Source: a bacterium (GTDB lineage: Bacteria; CAIWAD01). From it: a DNA stretch of 64,000 bases. Each line of letters opens with the position of its first letter. Positions within the stretch are counted from its first letter, which is position 1. Under the pieces are notes generated by a model. The model searched no databases. It was given only the letters and a program-made list of their open reading frames with translations, and was not told the DNA's origin. The stretch lies in the NCBI GenBank assembly GCA_030685015.1, contig JAUXWS010000100.1, positions 62,001 through 126,000 of the forward strand, read 5' to 3'. Below, piece by piece: positions 9,401 to 17,074 of the stretch. Position numbers and translations under genes: made by a program.

Positions 9401-10967
9401 GGTAGCCGCCCAGGTCCGCCGCCTGCTGCGGACCCAGCAGATCCAAGTTTCCGTGGACCTGAGCCAGGAGCTTGTCCATCTGGACGTGGAAGGCTTCGAA
9501 CTGGGCCGGGTCCGATTCCAGTGCCTTCAACTGGGCCAGCCCCGAATGGAAATCCGCCACGGCCTGGTTGGCCTTCACCAGTTTTGCAGCGGCTTCATCC
9601 GCAGCCTTCTTGGCCGCCTTCGCTGCGTCCTCTGCCTGTTTCAGCGCCGCCAGCTTTCCCGCGTCCGTGGCATGATCCGCCTTGTAGATGGCCGCCAGCA
9701 GCTCGTCCTTCGTCTTCAAGGCGCCGATCTTGTACTTCTTGAACCAAACATCCAACTCGTTCATGGTGTGGCCGGCCAGCCACTCCTCACTCTGGCCCGT
9801 CATCTCGGATAGGAAAACGATCCGATCCGCCTTCGTGCGGGCCACGGACACGCCCTTCTCTTTGGCCACCTCGCGCAGCTGGGCACTGGTGAGCTTCCCG
9901 TAGTCGCCACTCTTCAGCGCCTCCTGGACCACCCCCTGCCCCAGGGCATCGCCGGCGATCTTGGTCTCAAGGGTCCCCAGGTCCGTGATGCCGGAAAGGT
10001 CCAAAGCCCCAGGCACGTGCGTGCAGCGGCAAGCGGGATGCAGGGGCTGGCTTGGAAGATCGACAAGTGAGTATTCCTTGCCGTCCAGGGGCTCGCAGTC
10101 GGGGCACATGCGCTCGTCGCCGGCGGTCAGCCAGATCACCTTGGTGACACCGATCTTCTGCTCAAACTTCACCGCGCCCTGGTTGTAGGCGCGCATGGTT
10201 TCGCTTCGCGCAATCAGCTCGGCGCGCTGCTGCACGGTCTTGAAGACCGTCTTGCCCGCTGCGCGAAACTCCGCCGGATCCTTCACGATGCCGCCGATGC
10301 GACGGGCAATCTTGGCCGGCCCCTCGCCCTGCGCCAGGCCCACCTGCACAGCGCTCTTGATGCCCCCCACCAGATCGTCCGAGAGCTTGCCCAGAAGCTG
10401 CACCTGGTAGCCAGAGAGGAAGTCGAAGGCGTTTGCCGGAAAGAGAGAGAAGGCCCCGTCCGCCAGGGCCTCGCGGCCGGCCTGGCCCAAGGCCTGGTAG
10501 CCGCCCACCTTCAGGGCACCGAGTTTGGCCAGCGTGCCCTCGATGCCGGTCTTGGCCATGTCCCCGGTCATGCCCTGATAGGCGAGGGTCAGGTCCTGCT
10601 TGAGCTTGGCGCCGGCCACGGCCAGGTTCTTCTCCATGGCCTTCAGCCGGGAGAGCTGGACGAGCTTCCCACCCTGCCGATCGGGCGCGAACTGCGTGAG
10701 GTCGCCCAGCGCCAGGATCTCGGCTTTGACAGACTTGGCCGCCGTATCAAGGTGCGACAGGCTGGCCTTGAGGAGGTCATCGGAATACGCGCCGACCTTG
10801 GCCAGGCTCTCGGCCGTGGCGGTCTCGATGGCCTGCTTCTGGGAGAGGGCAAAGGCCGTCAGCGCCCGGCTGCCCTGGACAAGCAGAAGCGCCTCCGCCT
10901 GCAGGAGGAGGTCACCCACCGGCAGCGGGAAACGCGGCCGGCCACAGGTGCAGGCGGATGCATGCAT
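6471..10967 (-). CDS. Giant MuF-type minor head protein with kinase-like and further domains
   Basis: A 1498-residue protein in the portal-distal position typical of Mu gpF/SPP1 gp7 minor head proteins. A helical N-terminus leads to the MuF core at about 250-320, with zinc-type residues in DERMCPDCEPLDG and LHPACRC. A short SAP-like segment follows (LTSAQLREVAKEKG, about 361-375), then a helical coiled region and a Pro/Ala-rich linker (about 600-630). Residues about 650-830 look like a protein/lipid-kinase fold of the HipA/PI4K type: WLISNHDGHVGQYL as catalytic loop (about 760) and FGIDKGQLYKF as metal loop (about 780). The C-terminal 550 residues contain MSPGQDMNTGGASYFFTR (about 1362) and are unassigned. 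MuF fusions to toxins are known in temperate phages, so this may be an injected effector. ATG overlaps the portal stop (TGATG). Confidence 0.75.
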   Translation of the reverse strand: MHASACTCGRPRFPLPVGDLLLQAEALLLVQGSRALTAFALSQKQAIETATAESLAKVGAYSDDLLKASLSHLDTAAKSVKAEILALGDLTQFAPDRQGGKLVQLSRLKAMEKNLAVAGAKLKQDLTLAYQGMTGDMAKTGIEGTLAKLGALKVGGYQALGQAGREALADGAFSLFPANAFDFLSGYQVQLLGKLSDDLVGGIKSAVQVGLAQGEGPAKIARRIGGIVKDPAEFRAAGKTVFKTVQQRAELIARSETMRAYNQGAVKFEQKIGVTKVIWLTAGDERMCPDCEPLDGKEYSLVDLPSQPLHPACRCTHVPGALDLSGITDLGTLETKIAGDALGQGVVQEALKSGDYGKLTSAQLREVAKEKGVSVARTKADRIVFLSEMTGQSEEWLAGHTMNELDVWFKKYKIGALKTKDELLAAIYKADHATDAGKLAALKQAEDAAKAAKKAADEAAAKLVKANQAVADFHSGLAQLKALESDPAQFEAFHVQMDKLLAQVHGNLDLLGPQQAADLGGYLSKAQDVFAFKVELNSQAVLRDVLKAAKVKNFQWFTKAESVTYLTQKPLQPKIAEQVAAKVVAAKDAAKLKKVTPSAAPVPPTAPTPKHVAPTHAPAPKPAPAPAPAASPAVQARSADEAWAELKAQNPFTFEKDASELGGAHTKYFYRDQAGDRWLFKPISEEFRAWGDEVAYRLAREVDPDTVEVRFIELKDMHGRTRAGSIQKMKTGLRKPSSYADIDLATLEQAELAQLQREHVVDWLISNHDGHVGQYLRAQDGHVFGIDKGQLYKFLGKDKLSLDYYPNKPFNAGEPIYNTLMQAYRDGKVKLDLRETGRWIRKAQGISDAAYREMLLPYAGRRFAGKSGALEDFLREAIARKNNLQADFEKFYSQIETARTGKKVVFRFGEVPSAPAATPGAEAGGAWAHGSRIDLKQEVVAIRESGWQGRSLPVDKGDIEDQNVLVRQVLGADGEKQTILQFKLRLAADKRLVKLLKVNIVGEVPKALVVKDEFWDTILAAVKTANSHASDLGFNTSTLRAAEDLRPVLTRLANGSKLIERAMAQQYLKTLDEISHAVEASMGGTATKLPVVKPYAPSAVELKALQKGVVDPVKGKGLHVKTSERWTEDRMIARGRELAVETERVPLSQFYSSLNDKLVEYHVDLGDGVEAVYKPFQGTGRSSGKSFAMQGRMSVKVREGVSESAVARAMEKLKALGLDTAPATALDEELMYLQKVAYAAKIDDSPAFLAAAEEARKATTESAVRIWREAWSRHLGVQDVTKLPDYNPAGVYQASTTGGQAGAGMRVQYRFDVSKETLAKEMEGYVLMHGMTKGSVEDFLEAVLPTNRSFIPTADRFSTGVPIGGMSPGQDMNTGGASYFFTRIKHATDSQANSIRFKVDLLRRADVISYNTDHYGNVVGDFVRKNRITNLDTLKQVARYTGNETIIKGAVPLLEDMDSILVGDNGIKARVVAVFKKHGITVLPDGRRVEDVVKVLYQ

Positions 10968-12487
10968 CAGGCCGCCGCGGCGTCTTCAGCATCAAGCTGG
11001 GCAGCGCGTTCCAGGGCCACCACCCGGGCCCGCTGCAGGAGGATCTGGTCCATCTGGTCGTACAGGCCCGCCACGTCCCCCGGCTGGGCGGCCGGCGCGC
11101 CCTCCGCGGGCTTCGCTTCCGGCGCGCCCTTCAATCGCTCGGCCAGGTTCAGCAGGTAGAAGACCTGGTCGTGGGTGAGCATCTCCTGCTGGGCCAGGCC
11201 GACGATGTCACCAGGGGCCAGGGGCGCGATCACGCGCTTGGACTCCCGCGCCGACTGCGCCTGCTCGATGTCGGGCGAGAGGCCCATCATCGCCTGCAGG
11301 CTGCGCACGCTGATCAGGCCGCGATCGTAGAGGTCCACCAGCACCTTGCGCTGGTCGGCGCCGGCGGACAGGTCGATCTCCGGGAAGGCGATGTGCAGGC
11401 TCTCGCCCTCTGTGCCGCGCATGGCCAGCCAGTCGTCCAGCACCCATTGCAGCATCTCGCGCGCGATGTCACGCAGATCCGAGAGCATGAGCTGGATCTT
11501 GGCGAAGCCCAGGCTGGCGGTTGAGAAGTTGGCCCCGTCGCCCGAAACCAAGGCGCGCGTAAATCCCATGGCGACGATGATGTCGCTCTTGGACTCCTTC
11601 ACCTTCTCCTCGGTCTTCAGCGTCTCGCCCTCGGCGCCGTAGGTGTCGATGGTCACGTAGAACGGCACCACCGCGCCCTGGCGGGCGTTCATCGAGTCGA
11701 AGAGCTTCTTGATGTCCTTCAGCATCGAGGCCTTGGGCATCACCACCGTCTTGCCGAACTGGCCGCCCACCTTGATCAGCCGGACAGGCATGGCCCAGCG
11801 CTTGGCGATGGCGCGCTCGGCGCGCCGGTAGTCCCGGAGCAGCTCGATGGACTCGAAGGCCGGCAGCACCATGCTGGTGCCGTGGTCGGCGAAGTCTGGG
11901 GCATCCCATAGCCAGCGCCGGAACTGCTCCAGGGCCACGGGCTGATGGTCGGCCGCCTGCCCCGAGTCCGTCAGGGTGAAGGACCGCACCTGGGTCAGCT
12001 CGCCGTCCTTCACCGTCGTCTCCAGGAGCAAGGGGTTCAGGACCTTCACGCGGGCGAAGTCCTGGAAGAGGGGCTTGCCGTCATCGGTCTTGCCCTGCTC
12101 CTTGCCGCCGTACTCCTTGAAGGCCGCGGCCTCGCCCTTGGTCAAGAGCTGCAGGAGCTCGTCCTTCAGCCATCGCTTCAGCTTCAGCCGCTTCTTCAGG
12201 GCGTCCACGTCCTTCTGCAAGTCTTCGCTCGACGCCAGGATGGTGAAGTCCTCGCCGATGGCCAGGGTACGCCAGGCGTTGATGCAGTTGTTGATGATCG
12301 GTTCCTGCTGGTAGTACTCCCAGGCCTTGGCGCCGCGATCATGCCAGGTCTTGGCGATGCCGTCGCTCTCCGTTTCGCTGGAGAACGCATCCAGCGCCGC
12401 CGCCTGGGTCTGCATCTCCTCGCCCACCTCCAGCACGCTGTCCGCAGACTGGCCACGCTTAAGGGTGCCGGATCCAAACAGCTTCAT
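10967..12487 (-). CDS. Portal protein
   Basis: A 506-residue protein between the large terminase and the MuF gene, the canonical portal position. The ATG at 12487 follows AGGAGG. Features match portal proteins: an N-terminal helical part (QQEPIINNCINAWRTLAIG), a central strand-rich clip/wing region, the long helix region with IELLRDYRRAERAIAKRW, and a C-terminal crown rich in Ala and Gln. It would form the twelve-subunit ring through which DNA is packaged and ejected and to which the terminase docks. The fold resembles the DUF935/HK97-type portal groups, but I cannot say which. It is translationally coupled to the MuF gene downstream. Confidence 0.75.
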   Translation of the reverse strand: MKLFGSGTLKRGQSADSVLEVGEEMQTQAAALDAFSSETESDGIAKTWHDRGAKAWEYYQQEPIINNCINAWRTLAIGEDFTILASSEDLQKDVDALKKRLKLKRWLKDELLQLLTKGEAAAFKEYGGKEQGKTDDGKPLFQDFARVKVLNPLLLETTVKDGELTQVRSFTLTDSGQAADHQPVALEQFRRWLWDAPDFADHGTSMVLPAFESIELLRDYRRAERAIAKRWAMPVRLIKVGGQFGKTVVMPKASMLKDIKKLFDSMNARQGAVVPFYVTIDTYGAEGETLKTEEKVKESKSDIIVAMGFTRALVSGDGANFSTASLGFAKIQLMLSDLRDIAREMLQWVLDDWLAMRGTEGESLHIAFPEIDLSAGADQRKVLVDLYDRGLISVRSLQAMMGLSPDIEQAQSARESKRVIAPLAPGDIVGLAQQEMLTHDQVFYLLNLAERLKGAPEAKPAEGAPAAQPGDVAGLYDQMDQILLQRARVVALERAAQLDAEDAAAA

Positions 12488-12496
12488 GGGGTCCTC

Positions 12497-14125
12497 CTAG
12501 TCGAACACGTGCTCCGTCAAGACGGGCATGACAAAGTCCGCCTCCTCGCTCATCCCGTCATCCACCAGCTGCTTCAGGAGCTCGCGCTCCTTCCGGAGCA
12601 CGGCCGTCCGCGTCGAGTCAATGATGTGGTCGTTGCCCTTGCTGTAGACCAGCCGGCCGGCGTGGGTCTGGCTGTACGTATGCGTGCAGAACTGGTCTTC
12701 CCAGTCGAGGTCCACGTCGCCGGCCGGGAAGAGAATGGTCCTGGCAGCCAGGCGCCCGTTGATCAGGCTGGTCATGTATTCCTTGATCCGCCGGTCCTTC
12801 GGACGCCCCTGCGGATCGTAGCCCGTGGTCAGGCTGCCCCCGAAGTCGTAGGTCTCCAGGCGATGGGCGAACTGGTGGCTCTCGTAGCGGTCCTCGGTGG
12901 TCAGGATGTGCTCGACGGCCAGGCCGTTGGATCCGGCGTCGAAGCCCAGGCCGGCGAAGTCGTAGTGGTCATCGAGGATGGCGATCATCGCCGCCTGGTA
13001 GGTGTAGGGCATGCGCTCGTTGTGAACGCGCAGGACCGGCAGCAGGCGGCCGCGCTCATCCTCTTGCCAGACCGTCAGCTCGCTGGGGTCGTTGGTGTAG
13101 CCCAAGTCGCCGCCCATCCAATACGTGCCGCGGGCCTCGCCGTCCAATCCCAGCACGCCCTCCAGCCGGCTGAAGGCCTCGTCCACCGAGTGGATGGCGC
13201 TGAACTCCTCGCCGTCGATCCGGACCACGCGGTAGAGCTTTTCCAGCTTGCGCTGGCAGTCCCGGAACTGGCGCAGGTTGAAGGCTGCGTAGCTCGGCGC
13301 GCCATGCTCGCCCGCCACCTCGTGCTGGAAGCCCGCCGTGTCCTTGCCGCCATAGAACTTGGCGGAGCTCTCGGTCTCAGCTTGAGAATGGCCGGGCACG
13401 ATCCAGCTGGGCCAGTGGTAGATCTTCCAGCCGTTAGCCGGCTGCGTGATCTTGAAGTACGTCGTATTCCTGAGGCCGTTTGGATTGGAGTAGGCGCGCA
13501 TCTGGCCACCGCGGTTGAGCACGCCCCTGAGCGCCCGCCAGGCGGGCTCCGGGTACCAGGCTGCCTCGTCCACCAGCACCTTGTCGCAGTGCAGGCTGCG
13601 CACGCTCTTGCCCGTCGGGCCGGCGGGCCGGACGTAGATGATCGTGCCGTTCTTCCAGGTCATCTGGTAGTAGGGCTTGTGCGTGATCTTATGCCGGCCA
13701 TTGTGGTCAATGGCCACCATCTCCATCAGGAACTCGCTGTTCTGCAGGTGGGCCTCCACCTCCTCGATGATCTTGTTGCAATGGCCGTCGTTGGGCGCCG
13801 TCACCAGCATGCGCCCGTTCCGGGCCGTCACGCCGTAGTGCAGAACTTGCACGACGATGTCCACGGTCTTGCCCACCGCGCGACCGTCCTGGTGGACGAT
13901 CTGGAGGGACGGATCCCGCACGTCCTCCACCTGGTGGGGCCAGAGGGCCATGGGCTTGCCCGACTCCGGGCCGTCGAGCTGGGAGAGGAAGCCGGCCGCA
14001 AAGGCGACGGGGTCAAACAGAACCTGGGCGAAGGAGATCTCGTCCTGGGTGAGCTTGGCCGGCTGGGGTTTACGAAGTGCCATCACCTTGCTTCTCAAGA
14101 GGTTCCGACTTGACTTCCCGGACAT
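12497..14125 (-). CDS. terL: Terminase large subunit
   Basis: A 542-residue ATPase-nuclease that cuts and packages phage DNA. The N-terminal ATPase has a P-loop of the terminase type, GRAVGKTV (residues 81-88), and a Walker B with catalytic acid, KVLVDEAAW (about 180). The C-terminal RNase H-like nuclease shows acidic positions in GGDLGYTNDPS, GFDAGSNG and NDHIIDSTR. Length and layout are normal for the family. ATG at 14125 gives the full frame; ATG at 14083 (MALRKPQ) is an alternative start. The gene heads the leftward head operon, while the next gene to the right is divergent. No small-subunit gene is adjacent: a candidate lies at 22,776-23,444 beyond the accessory block. Confidence 0.9.
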   Translation of the reverse strand: MSGKSSRNLLRSKVMALRKPQPAKLTQDEISFAQVLFDPVAFAAGFLSQLDGPESGKPMALWPHQVEDVRDPSLQIVHQDGRAVGKTVDIVVQVLHYGVTARNGRMLVTAPNDGHCNKIIEEVEAHLQNSEFLMEMVAIDHNGRHKITHKPYYQMTWKNGTIIYVRPAGPTGKSVRSLHCDKVLVDEAAWYPEPAWRALRGVLNRGGQMRAYSNPNGLRNTTYFKITQPANGWKIYHWPSWIVPGHSQAETESSAKFYGGKDTAGFQHEVAGEHGAPSYAAFNLRQFRDCQRKLEKLYRVVRIDGEEFSAIHSVDEAFSRLEGVLGLDGEARGTYWMGGDLGYTNDPSELTVWQEDERGRLLPVLRVHNERMPYTYQAAMIAILDDHYDFAGLGFDAGSNGLAVEHILTTEDRYESHQFAHRLETYDFGGSLTTGYDPQGRPKDRRIKEYMTSLINGRLAARTILFPAGDVDLDWEDQFCTHTYSQTHAGRLVYSKGNDHIIDSTRTAVLRKERELLKQLVDDGMSEEADFVMPVLTEHVFD

Positions 14126-14210
14126 TCCTACGCAGACTTACGGCCGAGAGAGAGCCGGGCAGACACTCCATGCCCACCCGGCCATCTGAAACGACACACA
14201 AGGAGGACCC

Positions 14211-15053
14211 ATGCACCCCCGCTTCTCCGACTTCGCGGAGCACCTGAAAGCCCGGCGACTCGCCCCCAACACCCTCACGCCCTACCTCTCCGAGCTCAAG
14301 CGCCTGGACAAGTACCTGGACGCGGAAGGGATCCTGCTTGAGGACTTCACCCTGCAGCAGGCTACACACTACCTCGTCCGAGAGGGAAGGTCAAGTCATA
14401 CCGCACGCCGAACGCTGACCGTGGTGAATCAATTCCTGTCTTGGGCCGGGCACCCCCTGGCCGCCGAGCTGGGCGCCATGCGCCAGCCGCGGGCCTACAC
14501 CCCCGCGCCCGACTACCTGAGTGACGCCGAGGAAGCCGCCCTGCGCAAAACGCTGAAGGCCCGGACGGACCTCAAGTGCCAGGCCCGGGACCGCGCCCTC
14601 TTCTGCCTGATGCTGGACACGGGCATCCGCGTCGCTGAAGTGGCCCGGATGACCGTGGGCGACGTGAACCTGGACGAGAAGATGATCCGGCTGGTGGCCA
14701 AGGGCGACAAGAAGCGGACGCGCTTCGTGCCCGTGGAAACGCGGGATCTGCTGAAACGGATTGTGGGCAGCCGGCCGGCAGAGGAGCCGTTGTTCCTGAC
14801 CTGGAAGGAACGCGCCATTTGCGATCGGCACATCCGGCGCCTGCTGAATCAATGGGCCGAGCTGGCCGGCATCACCCGGCCCGTCCACCCGCACCTCTTG
14901 CGGCACACCTTCGCCACCAGCCTGCTCCGAAAGACCAACAACCTGCGGCTCGTCCAGGTGGCCCTCGATCACGAGAGCCCCAAGACGACGGCCATCTACT
15001 CCCACGTGGCCGACGAGGAACTCCGGGCCGCCATCGAGAGCCGGCGGGATTGA
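14211..15053 (+). CDS. Tyrosine recombinase (XerC/D-like)
   Basis: A 280-residue tyrosine recombinase with both domains. The N-terminal SAM-like core-binding domain covers about residues 1-100. The catalytic domain holds Arg in DTGIRVAEVARM, the beta-hairpin Lys region (AKGDKKRT), HLLRHTFAT (His and second Arg), His in LDHESPKTT and the nucleophile Tyr in AIYSHV. The start at 14211 has AAGGAGG four bases upstream. It is read divergently from terL and is followed by a strong terminator. It differs from the phage integrase at the right end of the element and is shorter, with no arm-binding domain. It could mobilise the accessory block in which it lies or resolve multimers. The target site is not visible. 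Confidence 0.9.
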   Translation: MHPRFSDFAEHLKARRLAPNTLTPYLSELKRLDKYLDAEGILLEDFTLQQATHYLVREGRSSHTARRTLTVVNQFLSWAGHPLAAELGAMRQPRAYTPAPDYLSDAEEAALRKTLKARTDLKCQARDRALFCLMLDTGIRVAEVARMTVGDVNLDEKMIRLVAKGDKKRTRFVPVETRDLLKRIVGSRPAEEPLFLTWKERAICDRHIRRLLNQWAELAGITRPVHPHLLRHTFATSLLRKTNNLRLVQVALDHESPKTTAIYSHVADEELRAAIESRRD

Positions 15054-15101
15054 TGCTTATGCCCTGTCCGCTGCTGGGGTCCTAGCGGTAAACCCCAGCG
15101 C

Positions 15102-15136
15102 AAAGCCCTGTTCTGCAGGGCTTTCTTTTGTTTTTT
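15102..15136 (+). terminator. Rho-independent terminator after the recombinase
   Basis: A perfect 9-bp stem, AAAGCCCTG paired with CAGGGCTTT, with a 5-base loop, is followed by a T-rich tract with six consecutive T. It ends the recombinase transcript and insulates it from the promoter module that follows. Confidence 0.85.
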
Positions 15137-15158
15137 GGCTATCGGATGTCTTTGAGTG

Positions 15159-15239
15159 TTTTAGGCTTACCAAATAGTCCGAAACTTTCTCATCTTTAAC
15201 TTGACTTCGCAAGGTGCCGATGCGTAGTTATGCCCAACA
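15159..15239 (+). promoter_or_regulatory. Promoter module, copy 1
   Basis: This is the first of three copies of an approximately 81-bp module. The -35 box TTGACT is at 15201-15206 and a -10-like TAGTTA at 15225-15230, spaced 18 bp. The conserved block also covers TTTCTCATCTTTAAC upstream of the -35 and TATGCCCAACA downstream of the -10, so it probably includes an activator or repressor site and the transcript start. It is followed within 17 bases by the start codon of the 15,256 gene. Confidence 0.7.
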
Positions 15240-15255
15240 CAAAGGGAGAGACACC

Positions 15256-15480
15256 ATGGCGACCAAGACCAACACCCCGAACGCCGAAGGCTACACGCCC
15301 CGCCCCCTGGCACGCTTCCGCAACCCGGCGCTTGCCGCCTCCTTCGCCGCAAGGACGATCAAGGCCTCGCGCCTCTTCATGGGCGACATCGACGAGGACG
15401 GCGAGAACGGCGAATACTGGGTGGTCACCATGGCCGAGGGCGAGCGCCTGCTGGCCGCCGGATACGAAGAACTCCGCTAA
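15256..15480 (+). CDS. Hypothetical small protein, first gene behind promoter copy 1
   Basis: A 74-residue protein starting MATKTNTPNAEGY. ATG at 15256 has AAAGGGAGAG upstream; an upstream in-frame ATG lies inside the promoter module and is unlikely. The N-terminus resembles those of the genes at 16,802 and 17,625, so the promoter plus the first codons seem to have been copied together. The C-terminal part (NGEYWVVTMAEGERLLAAGY) looks like a small mixed fold. Proteins of this kind occur in plasmid and integrative-element accessory regions, but the function is unknown. Confidence 0.65.
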   Translation: MATKTNTPNAEGYTPRPLARFRNPALAASFAARTIKASRLFMGDIDEDGENGEYWVVTMAEGERLLAAGYEELR

Positions 15481-15507
15481 ACCAAACGCCAACAAGGAGA
15501 TAGACTC

Positions 15508-15900
15508 ATGACGAAGATGACGCGCAAACACCTGATCAACATGCTGGGCGAAGACGACGCGGCTTTCATGCAGGGATTCAAAACCCAGATCCTCCTGCTC
15601 ATGGCGACGGACAAGCTCGACACGACGCAGCTTGCCCAGGGCGAGATGGCCAACCGCGGCCTTGGCGCGAACGGCGAGTGGATTGGCTTCCCCGCCGCTG
15701 CAAAGCTCTGGGCCGCCCCAGCAAACGACTCTCCCCTGGAGATTGAAGATGACCACCTGGAAGCGCTGGCCCGGATTCACATGGGCATCGAGACCCTCAA
15801 AGAACGCCGGATGGACGCGCTCGACTTCCACGAGGTGGGCGTGCTGCAGCTGAAGGACGCCCTGCGCGCCGCCTTCGAACTTGGCCGGGCCAGCAAGTAA
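15508..15900 (+). CDS. Hypothetical protein
   Basis: A 130-residue, mainly helical, soluble protein. ATG at 15508 with AAGGAG upstream. It lies 27 bases after the preceding gene, so the two form an operon behind promoter copy 1 and end at a terminator 20 bases downstream. No motif is recognised and no membrane segment is visible. Composition is typical of the GC-rich neighbours, unlike the A+T-rich cassette further right. Confidence 0.65.
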   Translation: MTKMTRKHLINMLGEDDAAFMQGFKTQILLLMATDKLDTTQLAQGEMANRGLGANGEWIGFPAAAKLWAAPANDSPLEIEDDHLEALARIHMGIETLKERRMDALDFHEVGVLQLKDALRAAFELGRASK

Positions 15901-15920
15901 CCACCAACGCTTCCCGCCTC

Positions 15921-15952
15921 AAGCGCCCCCGAAAGGGGCGCTTCTCGTTTTA
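15921..15952 (+). terminator. Rho-independent terminator
   Basis: A 9-bp perfect stem (AAGCGCCCC with GGGGCGCTT) with a short loop is followed by CTCGTTTT. It closes the two-gene unit behind promoter copy 1. Confidence 0.8.
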
Positions 15953-15977
15953 ACTGGACTAGCCATCCTTTTGACCA

Positions 15978-16058
15978 TTTTAGCCTTATCAAACGGTCCA
16001 AATCTTTCTCATCTTTAACTTGACTTCGCAAGGTGCCGATGCGTAGTTATGCCCAACA
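15978..16058 (+). promoter_or_regulatory. Promoter module, copy 2
   Basis: Second copy of the 81-bp module. The -35 TTGACT is at 16020-16025, the -10-like TAGTTA at 16044-16049, again 18 bp apart. From the TTTCTCAT block to GCCCAACA it is nearly identical to copy 1, while the first 25 bases are more divergent. It serves the four-gene unit from 16,105 to 17,464. Confidence 0.7.
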
Positions 16059-16104
16059 AGAGGGGGCAAGCACAACGCAGGCCCCAGGGCAAGGAGACAC
16101 GGAC

Positions 16105-16413
16105 ATGCTGCTCACCGACCTGATCGCCAAGCTGGAAGAACTGGCCCAAGACCACCCGGACGCCGAGGTCAGACTCATGAACCAGAGCAACTGGCCCTTC
16201 GAGTACAGTATCTGCGGGGTCGCATCCTCCAGCGACATCGCCGAAGAGGAAACCGAAGCCGCCCGCGAACGTGCCATGGGACGAGAGATGGGCGACGAGG
16301 ACGAGGACGGCCCGCTCAAGGACCCGGAAGCCAAGCCCGAGGTCATCTACCTGGTCGAAGGCAGCCAGCTCGGCTACGGCAACAAGGCAGCCTGGAACGT
16401 CTGCGACCGCTAA
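16105..16413 (+). CDS. Conserved hypothetical accessory protein
   Basis: A 102-residue acidic protein. ATG at 16105 with AAGGAG 8 bases upstream is preferred over an in-frame ATG inside the promoter module. The sequence (LIAKLEELAQDHPDAEVRL, NWPFEYSI, VIYLVEGSQLGYGN) matches a widespread hypothetical family found on plasmids, actinobacterial chromosomes and phages. The function of that family is unknown. The middle is very acidic (DEDEDG). It is the first gene behind promoter copy 2. Confidence 0.7.
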   Translation: MLLTDLIAKLEELAQDHPDAEVRLMNQSNWPFEYSICGVASSSDIAEEETEAARERAMGREMGDEDEDGPLKDPEAKPEVIYLVEGSQLGYGNKAAWNVCDR

Positions 16414-16472
16414 ACACTGGACGCGCCTGGGCGCCCCGCACGCGCCCAGGCCTCACCACGAGGGAGACCACC

Positions 16473-16787
16473 ATGCTCAACCACGACTCAAAAGAACAAG
16501 CCGCCTGCTGGATGTTCTACAACTACCGCAGCTGCGCCCTGGGCGTGGTCTACAGGTACGAGAACGGCCGCTGGGGATTCGCCACCTGGGGATCGCCCAT
16601 CGAGCAGCAGATCCGCGCCCAGCTGGCACCAGGGAAAATCGGCAGCGCCACCATCAATGCCGACTCGCCCAGCGCCTTCCTCATCACCGAATGCACGTAC
16701 TACAACAGCACGCTGATTGAGGCCTGCAACTACGCCACGGCCCCCACAACGCACGCGCGCCAACCACGCCGCGCCCGCACAGCCTAA
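16473..16787 (+). CDS. Hypothetical protein
   Basis: A 104-residue protein. ATG at 16473 has GAGGGAGA upstream. It contains aromatic-rich, strand-like segments (CWMFYNYRSCALGVVYRY, GRWGFATWG) and a basic, low-complexity C-terminal tail (HARQPRRARTA). Four cysteines occur without an obvious zinc pattern. It is the second gene of the copy-2 operon. No family recognised. Confidence 0.6.
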   Translation: MLNHDSKEQAACWMFYNYRSCALGVVYRYENGRWGFATWGSPIEQQIRAQLAPGKIGSATINADSPSAFLITECTYYNSTLIEACNYATAPTTHARQPRRARTA

Positions 16788-16801
16788 CCCTGGAGCACCC
16801 C

Positions 16802-16930
16802 ATGAACACCAAGACCACGCCCAACACGCCCCTGGCCACCGGCCTCTACCTGCTGGGACGCGCCCTCACCCAGGCCGAGACGCTGCAAAGCACGCTGAAG
16901 CAGGCCCATGCACAGCTTGGCGCCGACTAG
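16802..16930 (+). CDS. Small protein ending at an in-frame TAG
   Basis: A 42-residue helical protein (MNTKTTPNTPLATGLYLL...). ATG at 16802 has GGAG six bases upstream. The stop is TAG at 16928-16930. Beyond it the same frame stays open for 37 more codons to a TGA at 17042. The continuation has the same helical, Ala/Gln-rich character and GC-rich codon use. The gene is therefore either an originally 80-residue protein broken by an amber mutation, or one read through at TAG. The N-terminus resembles that of the genes behind promoter copies 1 and 3. Confidence 0.5.
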   Translation: MNTKTTPNTPLATGLYLLGRALTQAETLQSTLKQAHAQLGAD

Positions 16931-17044
16931 CGCTTCCGGCACGACATGGGCAACATCCAGGCCCAGATCGACGCCCTGAAGGATGCCATCCAGGACGCCG
17001 CGGCCCACGCCGAGATGGCCCGCGACGAAACCCCGACCGCCTGA
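16931..17044 (+). other. In-frame continuation after the amber codon
   Basis: Thirty-seven sense codons directly after the TAG at 16928, in the same frame, ending in TGA. They begin RFRHDMGNIQAQIDALKD and look like the second helix of a helical hairpin. The internal ATG at 16946 lacks a good ribosome-binding site, so independent translation is doubtful. Confidence 0.45.
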
Positions 17045-17074
17045 CCACCAGCAACTGCAAAACGGGAGCACCCC

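Noticed and set aside
11945-14113. Rightward frame of about 722 codons
   Set aside because: Antisense to portal and terL, which carry clear functional motifs.
16928-16930. Element-wide recoding of TAG
   Set aside because: Other genes with clear ends (for example 17,464) terminate at TAG, and no suppressor tRNA is seen in the window.
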